A DNA stretch of 64,000 bases from JAYOEY01 sp038116945 (GCA_038116945.1 JAYOEY010000015.1:21251-85250), one strand, 5' to 3'; shown: positions 43,467 through 52,874, counted from the first letter of the stretch. Translations and numbers: made by a program. The notes: generated from the letters alone by a model not told the origin.

Positions 43467-43766
43467 ATGTCGAACCGACTCGAAAACGACGAACGGATTC
43501 CGTTCATTACCGACATCGCTCTCGCCGAGGGCGTTGCCCGGATGATCGCGGAAACAAGCGCGCAGGCCGACACGCTCCGGTCCTTCGGCAGCAGTCTGAC
43601 AGATGCGCTCCGCTCGCTTCCCTGGACGCTCTCCGAACTTTTCGACCTCGCCCGCGACGCCGAAATGCGCCGGGACGTCTGCGTGCCGGAATTCCCGGGC
43701 ACCTGTTTCGTTACCAACCGGACTCCGGAACCGAGCCTGCGCGTGCGGCTTATCGGCCACGACTGA
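43467..43766 (+). CDS. Hypothetical protein, 99 residues
   Basis: I do not recognise this protein. It is small, soluble-looking and without signal peptide or membrane helix; the first two thirds are helical (AEGVARMIAETSAQADTLRSF) and the end is a strand-rich segment with two Cys (VCVPEFPGTCFVTNRTPEPSL). Codon use matches the chromosome. ATG 43467 is preceded by GAGGA at a long distance and AAGG close by; an in-frame TTG at 43422 is less likely. It is transcribed divergently from the aminopeptidase, with a 160-bp gap holding a weak TTGTAA-17-TATTGC promoter candidate, and converges on prmA with a 6-bp gap. Confidence 0.6.
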   Translation: MSNRLENDERIPFITDIALAEGVARMIAETSAQADTLRSFGSSLTDALRSLPWTLSELFDLARDAEMRRDVCVPEFPGTCFVTNRTPEPSLRVRLIGHD

Positions 43767-43772
43767 CGTCCG

Positions 43773-44675
43773 TCACGCTTTCGACAGCAGAAGCGTCGTC
43801 CAGTCGCCGAGTTCTGTCCGGTCGACGACCCGTGCGTCGTACGCCGCATGCGCGGCGATTACAGCGTCCGCCTGCGTCGTCAGCAGTCCGGACAGAACCA
43901 GCCGCCCGTGGGGTTTCAGGTTTGCGACAAGCGACCCCGCATGATCGATGAGCGGCCCCGCCAGGATATTGGCGACGATCAGCGCATAGGGCGACGCCTC
44001 TCTCAGAATGTCCCCGTTGAAGAAATCGCTCAGCGCGGTTTCGACCAGTGATTCGCAATCGTTGCGTTCCAGGTTTTCGTCCGCCGTCGCGACCGCTTCC
44101 GGGTCGTTGTCGGCGGCGATAATCCGGGCATCCGGCCAAAGACGTGCGGCGCCGATGGCGAGAATGGCCGAACCGCAGCCGAGATCGAGAATTTCCCCGG
44201 GTCTGAAGCCGTCCTGCTCAAGACGGTCCAGAAGCAGAAGACAGCCCCGTGTGGTTTCGTGCTCGCCTGTGCCGAAAGCCATGCCGGCATCGAGCCTGAT
44301 CGGCAGCATCCCGTCGGGCGCGCCGCCCTCGAAATGCGACGGGTACACGAAAAACCGTCCGATGGACTGCGGTCCGACGCTGTTCTGATAGGCGCTGACC
44401 CAGTCGGTTTCCGGAACCGCCTCGATCGTTGGCAGGGGCGCTTTTACGCCGGCAGCCGCCGCAACGTCGGCAAGCCGGGATTCGATGATTGCGGGATCGG
44501 GGGCCGCCAGGCAATGCGCAATGAAGTCGAAACCCGAGCCTCCTTTGCGCTCGAGCAATGTTACGGCAACGGCAATATCTTCGAGCGCGGCATCGAACGC
44601 CTCGCCGAACTCCCGGTTCGGGGCAACCAGACGGATCGACCATCCCGCGCCCTGCGAATCGTCTCCGGATACCAT
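43773..44675 (-). CDS. prmA: Ribosomal protein L11 methyltransferase
   Basis: A 300-residue SAM-dependent enzyme that trimethylates ribosomal protein L11. The N-terminal substrate-recognition domain contains TDWVSAYQNSVGPQSIGRFFVYPSHF (typical W-x-x-x-w region). The catalytic domain has RLDAGMAFGTGEHETTRGCL, the SAM loop ILDLGCGSAILAIGAARL, IAADNDPEAV and the NILAGPLI active-site motif. The gene starts 3 bp after the uvrD stop, so the two are cotranscribed. Confidence 0.95.
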   Translation of the reverse strand: MVSGDDSQGAGWSIRLVAPNREFGEAFDAALEDIAVAVTLLERKGGSGFDFIAHCLAAPDPAIIESRLADVAAAAGVKAPLPTIEAVPETDWVSAYQNSVGPQSIGRFFVYPSHFEGGAPDGMLPIRLDAGMAFGTGEHETTRGCLLLLDRLEQDGFRPGEILDLGCGSAILAIGAARLWPDARIIAADNDPEAVATADENLERNDCESLVETALSDFFNGDILREASPYALIVANILAGPLIDHAGSLVANLKPHGRLVLSGLLTTQADAVIAAHAAYDARVVDRTELGDWTTLLLSKA

Positions 44676-44678
44676 CGG

Positions 44679-46922
44679 TCAGGCCGGCGTCACGAAACTG
44701 TCCATCACCTTCTTGTCGCCGGCCTTCTCGAAAGCGATCTCAAGCTTGTTGCCATCGATCGCCTTGATCGTGCCGTACCCGAACTTCTGGTGAAAGATTC
44801 TCATTCCCAGCGAAACGCCGGCGCCGTCCCCCGGATCGCCGATAATGGTCGCCGTCCCGTCGATCACGCCCGAATTTCGCGCCGAGCGGAGCCGCTCGTA
44901 TCCCGGTCCCCTGCCCTGCTGGACATAGGCGGCCCCCGTGTCCGACATGCCGGCGCCGTAGAGCCCCTGATCGGACGTCGCCTCAACGTAATCGGGCGGA
45001 AGCTCGTCGATAAACCGCGACGGAATGGATGACTGCCACTGGTTATAGATCCGCCGGTTCGCCGCAAAACTGACCGCCGCCCGCCGCCGCGCCCGCGTGA
45101 GTCCGACATAGGCGAGCCGGCGTTCTTCCTCCAGCGCCGGCGCGCCGCCCTCGTCGAGGGTGCGCTGGTTGGGGAAGACGCCTTCTTCCCAGCCCGGCAG
45201 AAAAACATTGTTGAATTCAAGTCCCTTGGCGGCGTGCAGCGTCATCAGGCTCACCATATCGCCACCGTCGGCCCGGCCCGCCTCCATCACAAGGCTGACA
45301 TGTTCGAGGAACGAGCCCAGATCCTCGAACTCCTCCATGCCGCTGACCAGTTCCTTCAGGTTCTCGAGCCGTCCGGGCGCTTCCGGCGACCGGTCGTTCT
45401 GCCACATGGCGGTGTAACCGCTTTCGTCGAGCACCGTCTCGACCAGATCGATGTGATCGGTTGCTTCCGCGAGGGACCGCCATCTGTCGAAATCCTCGAT
45501 AAGCATGGCGATCGTCCGGCGCGCCTGAGGACGCAGCTCATCGGTCGAGACCAGCCGGCGCGCCGCCTCCGGCAGCGAGATATCGAGCGCCCGCGACAGC
45601 TGGTGAAACGCCTGGACCGTGGCGGCCCCGATCCCGCGCTTGGGCACGTTGACGATCCGTTCGAAGGCAAGGCTGTCGTCCGGCTGGTTAACCACCCGCA
45701 GATAGGCGATGGCATCGCGGATTTCCTGCCGCTCGTAGAATCGCGGACCGCCGATCACGCGGTAGGGAATGCCGAGCATGATGAAGCGTTCCTCGAATTC
45801 CCGCATCTGGAAGCTGGCGCGGACGAGAACGGCAATTTCGTCCAGCGCCTCGCCCCGGCTCTGAAGCGCCTCGATCTCGTCGGCGACGTAGCGCGCCTCG
45901 CTCTCGCCGTCCCACAGGCCGCGCACCGAGATCCTTTCGCCCTCCGCGGCCTCGGTCCACAGCGTCTTGCCGAGCCGCCCTGCGTTGTTGGCAATCAGCC
46001 CGGACGCCGCCGCCAGGATTTCCGGCGTCGACCGGTAGTTCTGTTCCAGCCTGATCACGGTGGCGCCCTCGAAATCCTTTTCGAACTTGAGGATGTTGCC
46101 AACCTCGGCGCCGCGCCACGAATAGATCGACTGGTCGTCATCCCCGACGCAGCACAGATTGCGGTGTTCCCGGGCCAGCAGCCGGAGCCACAGATACTGC
46201 GCAACGTTGGTGTCCTGATATTCGTCGACCATGATGTAGCGGAACCGCCTCTGGTATTCGGCCAGCACCGATGCGTCGGCGCGGAACAGCTCCACGTTCA
46301 GCAGCAGGAGATCGCCGAAATCGCATGCGTTCAGGGTCTCGAGCCGCGCCTGATAGTCCTTGTACAGCTCAACCGAGCGGCCATTGGCAAATTCGCCGAT
46401 TTCGCCCGACGGCACCCGGTCGGGCATGAACCCCCGGTCCTTCCAGCGCTGGATAACCGCCATAAGCGCTCGCGCCGGCCATTTCTTGTCGTCTATATCG
46501 GCAGCCTGGATCACCTGTTTGAGCAGGCGGATCTGGTCGTCGGCATCGAGAATCGTAAAGTTGGGCTTGCGCTTCACCAGCTCCGCATGCCGCCGCATGA
46601 TGCGCGCCGCCAGCGAATGAAACGTGCCGACCCAGAGATCTTCGGCGACCGGGCCGACGAGGCGCGCGACCCGTTCGCGCATTTCGCGCGCGGCCTTGTT
46701 GGTGAAGGTTACCGCCAGGATCTGAGAGGGCCAGGCTCGCCGGGTCACAAGGATATGCGCGAGCCGCGTGGTCAGCACGCGCGTCTTGCCCGTCCCGGCG
46801 CCGGCCAGCACCAGAACCGGCCCGTCGAGCGCCTCGACCGCGCCGCGCTGCGCCGGATTGAGCGTGTCCAGATAGGGTGCGGGCGGGCTGTTCGCCGCCT
46901 GAAGGGAAGTCTCGCTGGTCAT
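44679..46922 (-). CDS. uvrD: ATP-dependent DNA helicase UvrD/PcrA
   Basis: A 747-residue superfamily 1A 3'-5' helicase for nucleotide excision and mismatch repair. Motifs in order: LVLAGAGTGKTRVLTTR (Q/Walker A), TFTNKAAREMRERV (Ia), DEYQDTNVAQY (II), GDDDQSIYSWRGAE (III), LEQNYRS (IV), TLHAAKGLEFNNVFLPGWEEG (V) and VGLTRARRRA (VI). The C-terminal ~70 residues form the Tudor-like domain (VFHQKFGYGTIKAIDGNKLEI-type) that contacts RNA polymerase. Starts ATG 46922; divergent from the S1C gene. Confidence 0.96.
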   Translation of the reverse strand: MTSETSLQAANSPPAPYLDTLNPAQRGAVEALDGPVLVLAGAGTGKTRVLTTRLAHILVTRRAWPSQILAVTFTNKAAREMRERVARLVGPVAEDLWVGTFHSLAARIMRRHAELVKRKPNFTILDADDQIRLLKQVIQAADIDDKKWPARALMAVIQRWKDRGFMPDRVPSGEIGEFANGRSVELYKDYQARLETLNACDFGDLLLLNVELFRADASVLAEYQRRFRYIMVDEYQDTNVAQYLWLRLLAREHRNLCCVGDDDQSIYSWRGAEVGNILKFEKDFEGATVIRLEQNYRSTPEILAAASGLIANNAGRLGKTLWTEAAEGERISVRGLWDGESEARYVADEIEALQSRGEALDEIAVLVRASFQMREFEERFIMLGIPYRVIGGPRFYERQEIRDAIAYLRVVNQPDDSLAFERIVNVPKRGIGAATVQAFHQLSRALDISLPEAARRLVSTDELRPQARRTIAMLIEDFDRWRSLAEATDHIDLVETVLDESGYTAMWQNDRSPEAPGRLENLKELVSGMEEFEDLGSFLEHVSLVMEAGRADGGDMVSLMTLHAAKGLEFNNVFLPGWEEGVFPNQRTLDEGGAPALEEERRLAYVGLTRARRRAAVSFAANRRIYNQWQSSIPSRFIDELPPDYVEATSDQGLYGAGMSDTGAAYVQQGRGPGYERLRSARNSGVIDGTATIIGDPGDGAGVSLGMRIFHQKFGYGTIKAIDGNKLEIAFEKAGDKKVMDSFVTPA

Positions 46923-47065
46923 CGTCTGTTTTTATCACATTGCCCGGCGCAACTCAGGGCGATTGACGAATCGTTTCAAGAATTTGCGACCAGGCCCGCA
47001 GACCGCTTGCGGCGGACGCGCCGCGAACTATATCGTTTGCGCTGATGCCGTTCGGAGGCGCCGCC

Positions 47066-48064
47066 ATGGCCATTTCCCGACTCTTCTTTTCTTGCGTCCT
47101 GTTTGTCCTGCTTGCCGGACCGCATGCCCTCGCGCAGCAGACCGGCGCGCCCGATCCGCAACAGCTCCTGAAATCGGTCGTCAGGATCACCTCTTCGGTT
47201 CCGGCAGACGCGCGCTCCGCAAAGGGGCTCGGAACAAGCCGGGAGGGCAGCGGCGTCGTCATCGATTCGAACGGCCTTGTCCTCACCATCGGTTATCTGG
47301 TTCTCGAAGCCGAAACCGTCGATATCGGGCTCCATGACGGCCGCAAGATCGCCGCCGAGCCGATTGCCTACGATCACGATACGGGTTTCGGGCTGTTGCG
47401 CGCGACCAGGCCACTCGGCGTCAAGCCGGCGGCGCTGGGACGATCGAACCTTGTCGAGGTCCGGGACCGCGTGCTCGCCGTCGCCCACGGCGGGCGGGAC
47501 ATGACGGTCCCGGCGATGGTCGTCTCCCGCCGACCGTTCGCGGGAAGCTGGGAATATCTGCTGGAAAACGCCATCTATACCGCGCCCGCCCACCCGGTTT
47601 TCGGCGGGGCCGCGCTGTTCTCCGAAAAAGGAGAGCTGATCGGAATCGGCTCGCTGATCGTCGGCAATGCGATCTCGCCGGAAACGCCCCTGCCCGGCAA
47701 CATGTTCGTGCCGGTCGACATTCTGAAGCCGATTCTCGCCGATCTGCTGGACCGGGGCCGGACCCAGAAGCCGCTTCGGCCGTGGCTCGGCCTCTACGCC
47801 GACGAATTGAACGGCCGCCTGTTCGTGTCGCGCATCGCTACGGACGGGCCGGCATCCCGGTCGGGCCTCGAACCGGGCGATCTGGTGGTGGGAGTCGGCG
47901 GCGTCCCGGTAAGCGGCCTCGCAGATTTCTATCGCAAGATCTGGGCGACAGGCAGCGCCGGTACGGCAATTCAGATCAACGTTCTCCGGGGCATTACGGT
48001 AGAACTGGTCGAGGTCAGATCGATCGACCGCTATCAGTGGCTGAAAACCCGGCGCAGCTATTGA
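47066..48064 (+). CDS. S1C (HtrA-like) protease homologue lacking the catalytic triad, with PDZ domain
   Basis: A 332-residue exported protein: signal peptide MAISRLFFSCVLFVLLAG...ALA (cleavage ~24), trypsin-like double-barrel domain (~35-225) and a C-terminal PDZ domain (~235-325; GPASRSGLEPGDLVVGVGG). The HtrA motifs are present in outline but all three catalytic residues have changed. TNNHV has become TIGYL (His to Tyr77), TDLAVL has become TGFGLL (Asp to Gly107) and the GNSGGP loop reads HPVFGGAAL with no Ser. It is therefore probably a non-proteolytic scaffold or sensor in the periplasm. ATG 47066 has GGAGG seven bases upstream; ATG 47045 lacks it. Confidence 0.87.
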   Translation: MAISRLFFSCVLFVLLAGPHALAQQTGAPDPQQLLKSVVRITSSVPADARSAKGLGTSREGSGVVIDSNGLVLTIGYLVLEAETVDIGLHDGRKIAAEPIAYDHDTGFGLLRATRPLGVKPAALGRSNLVEVRDRVLAVAHGGRDMTVPAMVVSRRPFAGSWEYLLENAIYTAPAHPVFGGAALFSEKGELIGIGSLIVGNAISPETPLPGNMFVPVDILKPILADLLDRGRTQKPLRPWLGLYADELNGRLFVSRIATDGPASRSGLEPGDLVVGVGGVPVSGLADFYRKIWATGSAGTAIQINVLRGITVELVEVRSIDRYQWLKTRRSY

Positions 48065-48074
48065 TCGGCCTGCC

Positions 48075-49874
48075 TCAGAGTTCCCCGTGTTCCTCCGCCC
48101 GGGCGCGCATCAGCGCCCGGTTATAGGCCAGCATCACCTCGACCTCGTGAACCACCCCGATCATCTTCATCGATTCCCGGTTCTCCACCACGGCGATATG
48201 TTCCTCGTGAACGTCTTCCATCAGCTTGATGGCGACGTCGAGGTCGGTTTCGGGGGTAAGGACCGGCGGATGCGTCCGGGCGACGTCAGAGGCGTTCACG
48301 ACGTCGTCGAGCGACGTATCGAACGCGGACCCTGACAAATCGCCCAGCGTCAGCGTCCCGTGCAGCGTACCGTCTCCGGAGACGACGAAGAGCTGCGCGT
48401 GCGGCGCGACCTGCAGTTTCTGGCGCAGCACCGGCATCTGCGTCGAGGGCGTAACGGCGGTGAAGATCGAAGTCATCACGTCGCCGACATGGGTCTGCGC
48501 CAGCAAGCCCACTTCCCTTCCCCGTTTCAGGTTGAGTCCGCGACGGTCAAGCTGCCGGGAAAAATAGGACCCGCCATAGACCTGTTGCGTGATGACGGAG
48601 GAGATGACGACGGCAACCATCACCGCGACCGTCACGGCATAGTCGCCGGTCAGTTCGAACATGATCAGGATGGTCGAAATCGGCGCCCCGAGAACCGCGC
48701 CGGCCACCGCTCCCATGCCGACCAGCGTATAGGCGCTGTGCCCGCTGGCGAGTTCGGGGAACGGAACGGCGGCGATCAGCCCGAACGCGCCGCCCAGCAT
48801 GGCGCCCAGAAACAGCGACGGGCTGAAAACACCGCCGCCGAACCCCATACCGATCGACAGCGCGACGGCCGCCAGCTTGGCGGCCAGCAACGCGATCAGC
48901 AGCGAAAGATCGAGCTGTTCCTTGAGCGCGGCGTCGGTCGTGCCGTACCCGACCCCCAGGACCTGCGGAAAGACCAGCGCGATAGTGCCGACCAGCAGCC
49001 CGCCAATCATGGGATGCGCCCAGCCGGGAACACGCGTTTTGCCCGCGACCTCCTGCGTGTAGCCGATGCTGCGCATCATGACGATGGCAACGCCGGCGCT
49101 GACCACGCCCAGCAGCGCGAATGCGGGAAATTCGAGCGGCGTGGCAAGGGTGTTTTCCGGCACGATAAAGGCCGGAAAATTGCCGAAATAGGCGCGCGAG
49201 ATAATGGTTCCGGTAACGGAGGCGAGCACAATAGGGGCGAAAGCCGTAAGCGCATAATGCCCGATCACGACTTCCAGCGCGAAGAACGTTCCTGCGATCG
49301 GCGCGTTAAACGACGCGGCGATCGCCGCGGCGACGCCGCATCCCAGCAGGTTGATCGTCAGCGACCGGCTGAGCCCGAGCCTGAGTGAAATCCACGAACA
49401 GAGCGACGCGCCGAGGTGGACGACCGGTCCTTCGCGGCCGACCGACCCGCCGACGCCGATCGAAGCCGCGCTGACCAGGGCGGAACCGAGACCGGCACGA
49501 ATGCTCATCCGGCCCGACCGCACGGCGACTGCCTCCATCACGTCGGCCACCGCGTGCGGGCGTCTGCCCGGCATGAAGTAGTGCACGAAAAGGCCGATCA
49601 GCAGACCGCCAAGCGTCGGAACCAGAAGGATCTGCCACGCGGGAAGATTCTGGGCATGTGCATAGAGCGTGTCTGACGAAGTGCCGAAACTGACGCCCTG
49701 AATGGCGAGATAAAGATAGCTGAAGGCAATCGCGCCGAAGGCCGCGACGCCGCCCATGACGACGGCAAGCACCAGGAGAACGAGCTGTTCGTTGCGCAAA
49801 ACCCCGCGCAAAGCGGTCATGATGCGCCGTCTGGGGCGGGATTCCGGTTCGGGCGGAGGCGCCGTTTCGTTCAC
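48075..49874 (-). CDS. ClC-type chloride channel/antiporter with CBS domains
   Basis: A 599-residue membrane protein. The ClC core (about residues 30-430) shows GSVGREGPVVHLGASL with the gating Glu, GFGGGVFSPSLFLGAMLG (the GxFxP part of the ion pathway) and GMGAVAGAVLGAPISTILIMFELT. The C-terminal ~130 residues form a CBS pair (VGDVMTSIFTAVTPSTQMPVLRQKL and a second ending in IAVVENRESMKMIGVVHEVEV), usually an adenine-nucleotide sensor. The gating Glu suggests H+/Cl- exchange, possibly for acid or osmotic stress. It converges on the S1C gene with a 10-bp gap. Confidence 0.92.
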   Translation of the reverse strand: MNETAPPPEPESRPRRRIMTALRGVLRNEQLVLLVLAVVMGGVAAFGAIAFSYLYLAIQGVSFGTSSDTLYAHAQNLPAWQILLVPTLGGLLIGLFVHYFMPGRRPHAVADVMEAVAVRSGRMSIRAGLGSALVSAASIGVGGSVGREGPVVHLGASLCSWISLRLGLSRSLTINLLGCGVAAAIAASFNAPIAGTFFALEVVIGHYALTAFAPIVLASVTGTIISRAYFGNFPAFIVPENTLATPLEFPAFALLGVVSAGVAIVMMRSIGYTQEVAGKTRVPGWAHPMIGGLLVGTIALVFPQVLGVGYGTTDAALKEQLDLSLLIALLAAKLAAVALSIGMGFGGGVFSPSLFLGAMLGGAFGLIAAVPFPELASGHSAYTLVGMGAVAGAVLGAPISTILIMFELTGDYAVTVAVMVAVVISSVITQQVYGGSYFSRQLDRRGLNLKRGREVGLLAQTHVGDVMTSIFTAVTPSTQMPVLRQKLQVAPHAQLFVVSGDGTLHGTLTLGDLSGSAFDTSLDDVVNASDVARTHPPVLTPETDLDVAIKLMEDVHEEHIAVVENRESMKMIGVVHEVEVMLAYNRALMRARAEEHGEL

Positions 49875-49982
49875 TACTCGATACTTTCGGCCCGTTGGCT
49901 CACATTATTATTCAACGCCTTAGAAATAGCCCGACGCGCAATGCCGGAAAAGGAATATTTGGCCGGCAATCGCCGAAACCCT

Positions 49983-50468
49983 TCAGGACAGGCGCGGAAC
50001 CCTGATCGTCCGGCCCAGTTTCTCCGGCGGCGGCAGTTTCCCGTGCTCAGCCAGCAGCCCGGCGAGCAGCCCGCGCCGTTCTTCCGGCAGCGGCGACACC
50101 CGCCGGACGGACATGTCCATATGCAGCGAGAGGAACTCGCAGGTTGCCGCGCGATAACCCTCATCGGCGTGGAACATCTCGTGATAGTGATGGATGCGCT
50201 TTTCATCGAAACCGACCAGCCTCGTGCGGCAGATCAGCCCGTCGCCCTCCAGCACTTCCCGGTCGTAGGTGATGTGATGCTCGACCGTGAAGGTGCTGCA
50301 GGTCGTCGCGTCGCGATAGTCGCGCCCCATCCCGATATGGGTGAAGAACGCATCCACCGCGTGATCGAACACCAGCGTGTAGTAAGCGACGTTCATGTGG
50401 CCGTTATAATCGACCCATTCGGGTCTCACGGTTTCCCGCCAGAGTTCGAGCGGCGCCGGTTCGGTCAT
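49983..50468 (-). CDS. Acyl-CoA thioesterase, 4HBT hot-dog family
   Basis: A 161-residue single hot-dog thioesterase. VRPEWVDYNGHMNVAYYTLVFD is the 4-hydroxybenzoyl-CoA thioesterase/YbgC-type helix and loop with the catalytic Asp and the following NGHMN. HHITYDREVLEGD and RIHHYHEMFH are typical core strands. Such enzymes hydrolyse short or aromatic acyl-CoAs; relatives occur in carnitine catabolism. GGGAG lies 9 nt before ATG 50468. It is 12 bp behind the CoA-binding ligase gene and probably shares its substrate. Confidence 0.87.
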   Translation of the reverse strand: MTEPAPLELWRETVRPEWVDYNGHMNVAYYTLVFDHAVDAFFTHIGMGRDYRDATTCSTFTVEHHITYDREVLEGDGLICRTRLVGFDEKRIHHYHEMFHADEGYRAATCEFLSLHMDMSVRRVSPLPEERRGLLAGLLAEHGKLPPPEKLGRTIRVPRLS

Positions 50469-50480
50469 CGGCCGATCTCC

Positions 50481-51872
50481 CTAACGTCTCATTGAAGCGC
50501 GCGCCCGCGCCATGATGTCGAGCACCTTGAACGGGTCCTCGATCCGGGGAAAGGTCGGCACGCCCTGTGGCTCGAGAAACGCCTTGGCCTCGGCGTTGCT
50601 GTTCTCGTCGCCGGAGAAGGACACGTAGATCGGTTTGTCGGGGTGCAGGGCGGCGAGCTCGACGATGAAGTCGAGCTTCATCCTCCCCAGCTCGTCGGCC
50701 AGGATGAGGATCGTGACCAGCGCATCGACCGTCGGGTCCTTCAAGAGCGCCGCCATGGCCTCGCGCCAGGCGAATTCCATCCCGTGCACGGTGGCGGACG
50801 GGAACACATCGACCGGGTTGGTGATATTGATGAAGGGCGGGCTGATTTCCTTCAGCCGCTTCAGCGTTTTCGGCCCGATTCTGGAAAATTCCAGCGAGGT
50901 CCGCGTCTTGCAGATATCGGACGCGTGAACGATGAACGCACCCGACGGCGACACGAAACCGACCCGGGGCCCCTTTGGCACCGGCATCATCGCCGCCGCC
51001 TTCGCGGCGGTAAACAAGTGCGTGAACTCGTCGATCCGGACGATCCCCGCCTGCGCCAGCGCGCCGTCCAGCACCCGGTCATCGGCGCCGAGCGAGGCGG
51101 TATGCGACATCGCCGCGCGCGCGCCCTCTTCCGTCGCGCCGCCCTTGAGCATGATGACCGGTTTTTTCCGGGTGATCCGGCGCGCGGTCTTCAGAAACTC
51201 CGCGGGCCGGTGCAGGCTCTCCAGATAGACGAAGATCGCCCGGGTCTCCGGGTCGTCGGCCAGATAGTCCAGCACGTCGGCCTCGTCGATATCGACCGCG
51301 TTGCCGAGCCCGACGCAGCGCGCGACGCCGTAATGCTCGCCGGTCATGATCGAACGCATCATCGCGCCGGTAAAATTGCCGGTCTGTGCGATATAGGAGA
51401 TCGGCCCCTTGGGGATCGCGCCGAGCGGGAAGAAGCTGGAGGTGAAGTTCGCCTGCGCCGAGATATGGCCGGCGGTATTCGGCCCGAGCACGCGGACGCC
51501 TGTCCGTTCGATGACGGCGCGCAGCTCCCGCTGCAGGTCCTCGCCGGAATGGTCGACCTCTGCGAATCCGCCGGCGGCAAGCACCACCGACGACATTCCC
51601 CTGGCCGCGCAGTCCGCCACCGCCTGCGGCGTCGCCGCGGCGGGCAGCATGACGATGCCCATGTCGACCGGCCCCGGCAGGGCTTCGATGGATTCGGAAA
51701 CCGGAAAGCCGCAAATCTCGCCGCCGCGCGGGTTCACGGGATGGATCGCACCGGCAAACCCGTTGGCGAGCATGTTTTCGATCACCGTCCGGCCGGGACG
51801 GCCGGGCGTGGCGGACGCGCCGATGACCGCAACGCTCTTCGGCTCGAAGAAAGACTTGAGAGAACGCGTCAT
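50481..51872 (-). CDS. CoA-binding/succinyl-CoA ligase-like (NDP-forming acyl-CoA synthetase) alpha subunit
   Basis: A 463-residue protein in the ADP-forming acetyl/acyl-CoA synthetase family. The N-terminal CoA-binding domain begins FFEPKSVAVIGASATPGRPG and continues IHPVNPRGGEICGFPV. Succinyl-CoA ligase-like domains follow, with the phosphorylated His in AAMSHTASLGADD. It lacks the ATP-grasp (beta) domain found fused in many homologues, and no separate beta gene is in the window, so it either pairs with a subunit elsewhere or acts only as an acyl-CoA hydrolase/transferase. It lies 9 bp after the decarboxylase-like gene. Confidence 0.83.
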   Translation of the reverse strand: MTRSLKSFFEPKSVAVIGASATPGRPGRTVIENMLANGFAGAIHPVNPRGGEICGFPVSESIEALPGPVDMGIVMLPAAATPQAVADCAARGMSSVVLAAGGFAEVDHSGEDLQRELRAVIERTGVRVLGPNTAGHISAQANFTSSFFPLGAIPKGPISYIAQTGNFTGAMMRSIMTGEHYGVARCVGLGNAVDIDEADVLDYLADDPETRAIFVYLESLHRPAEFLKTARRITRKKPVIMLKGGATEEGARAAMSHTASLGADDRVLDGALAQAGIVRIDEFTHLFTAAKAAAMMPVPKGPRVGFVSPSGAFIVHASDICKTRTSLEFSRIGPKTLKRLKEISPPFINITNPVDVFPSATVHGMEFAWREAMAALLKDPTVDALVTILILADELGRMKLDFIVELAALHPDKPIYVSFSGDENSNAEAKAFLEPQGVPTFPRIEDPFKVLDIMARARASMRR

Positions 51873-51881
51873 ATTGCCTGG

Positions 51882-52874
51882 CTACTCGTCCATCGTGCTG
51901 GGCGCGAAGACTTCGTCGAGCGCCATCAGGCGCGGCGTCAGCCCCTGCTCGAACGAATACTGCGCAGCGGTTTCGATCGTCTTCCGGTTGGCGGCAATCC
52001 CGTGCTCGACGATCTTTTCGCAAAGCGCCTTCGCAGCCTCCTGCGTGATCAGCCCGCAGCGAACGTGATAATCGACGTGATCCATCCGCTGTCGCTCGGC
52101 GATGTCGTTCGAGGCGCGAAACGCCTTCAGAAGGTTCAGGATCATCCAGGGATGGCGTTCCGCCAGTTCGCGCCGGATCGCCATCGCGTGGTTGATCGGA
52201 TGGATCCCGGTCTTGGCGAAATAGCGCGCGCCCTCCGCCACCGGGTCGGGAAACAGCATTCTGATGTCGGGATGGTTCGCCAGATCGATGCGCGACCGGT
52301 CCACAAGGTTGTTGTCCAGAACGTAATGCAGCGCGCCTTCGAGTTCGCCCGACAGCATCATGGAGCCGATGCTCTTTTCGGCCGGGATCTGGTTGACGGT
52401 AACGCCCGGCGGCGGCTTGAAGCCGGTCGCGCCGCCATGGCTGTGATCGGGTGTGCGCTCCATCCAGAATTCTATCTCGGTGGGAGACACGCCGAACTCA
52501 TGCTGCAGAATGCCTCGGTTCCACAACGCCGCCGTCTGCTGGTATTCGGGCACGCCGATGCGCCGCCCCTTCAGGTCGGACGGAACCTCGATGCCGGAAT
52601 CGCGCCTGACCATGATGCCGGTATGAAAGAACCGCCGCGTGGTGAAGATCGGGATCCCGATATACCGGTCGTCGCCCTGCGACAGGGCGATGAGCAGAGA
52701 CGAGATCGAAAATTCGGAAACGTCGAAATCGCCGAAGCGAAGCTGCCGCCAGAACAGTTCGGACGGGTGGACGACGGATGGCACGAGATCGATACCCTGC
52801 GGCTTCGCCTGGCCGTTGAACAGCGCCCATGTACGGGGGTTGCTCGGCATACCGATGCTGACGGGAATATCCAC
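51882..52874 (-). CDS. 4,5-dihydroxyphthalate decarboxylase-like / NMT1-type periplasmic-binding-fold protein
   Basis: A 330-residue protein. DIPVSIGMPSNPRTWALFNGQAKPQGIDLV, FGDFDVSEFSISSLLIALSQGDDRY and IPIFTTRRFFHTGIMVRRD follow the pattern of 4,5-dihydroxyphthalate decarboxylase and its relatives, enzymes built on a substrate-binding-protein fold. The absence of a signal peptide fits a cytoplasmic enzyme rather than a transport receptor. It starts at GTG 52874, supported by AAGGAGG five bases upstream; the longer open frame has no ribosome site. It heads the leftward group with the CoA ligase and thioesterase. The actual substrate is unknown. Confidence 0.78.
   Translation of the reverse strand: MDIPVSIGMPSNPRTWALFNGQAKPQGIDLVPSVVHPSELFWRQLRFGDFDVSEFSISSLLIALSQGDDRYIGIPIFTTRRFFHTGIMVRRDSGIEVPSDLKGRRIGVPEYQQTAALWNRGILQHEFGVSPTEIEFWMERTPDHSHGGATGFKPPPGVTVNQIPAEKSIGSMMLSGELEGALHYVLDNNLVDRSRIDLANHPDIRMLFPDPVAEGARYFAKTGIHPINHAMAIRRELAERHPWMILNLLKAFRASNDIAERQRMDHVDYHVRCGLITQEAAKALCEKIVEHGIAANRKTIETAAQYSFEQGLTPRLMALDEVFAPSTMDE

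Noticed and set aside
47045..47065. Earlier ATG for the S1C-like gene
   Set aside because: Seven extra residues before the signal peptide and no ribosome site; GGAGG is placed for ATG 47066.
49920..49980. GCCGG...CCGGC near the ClC gene start as a terminator
   Set aside because: Stem of only five pairs with a long loop and no T-run.
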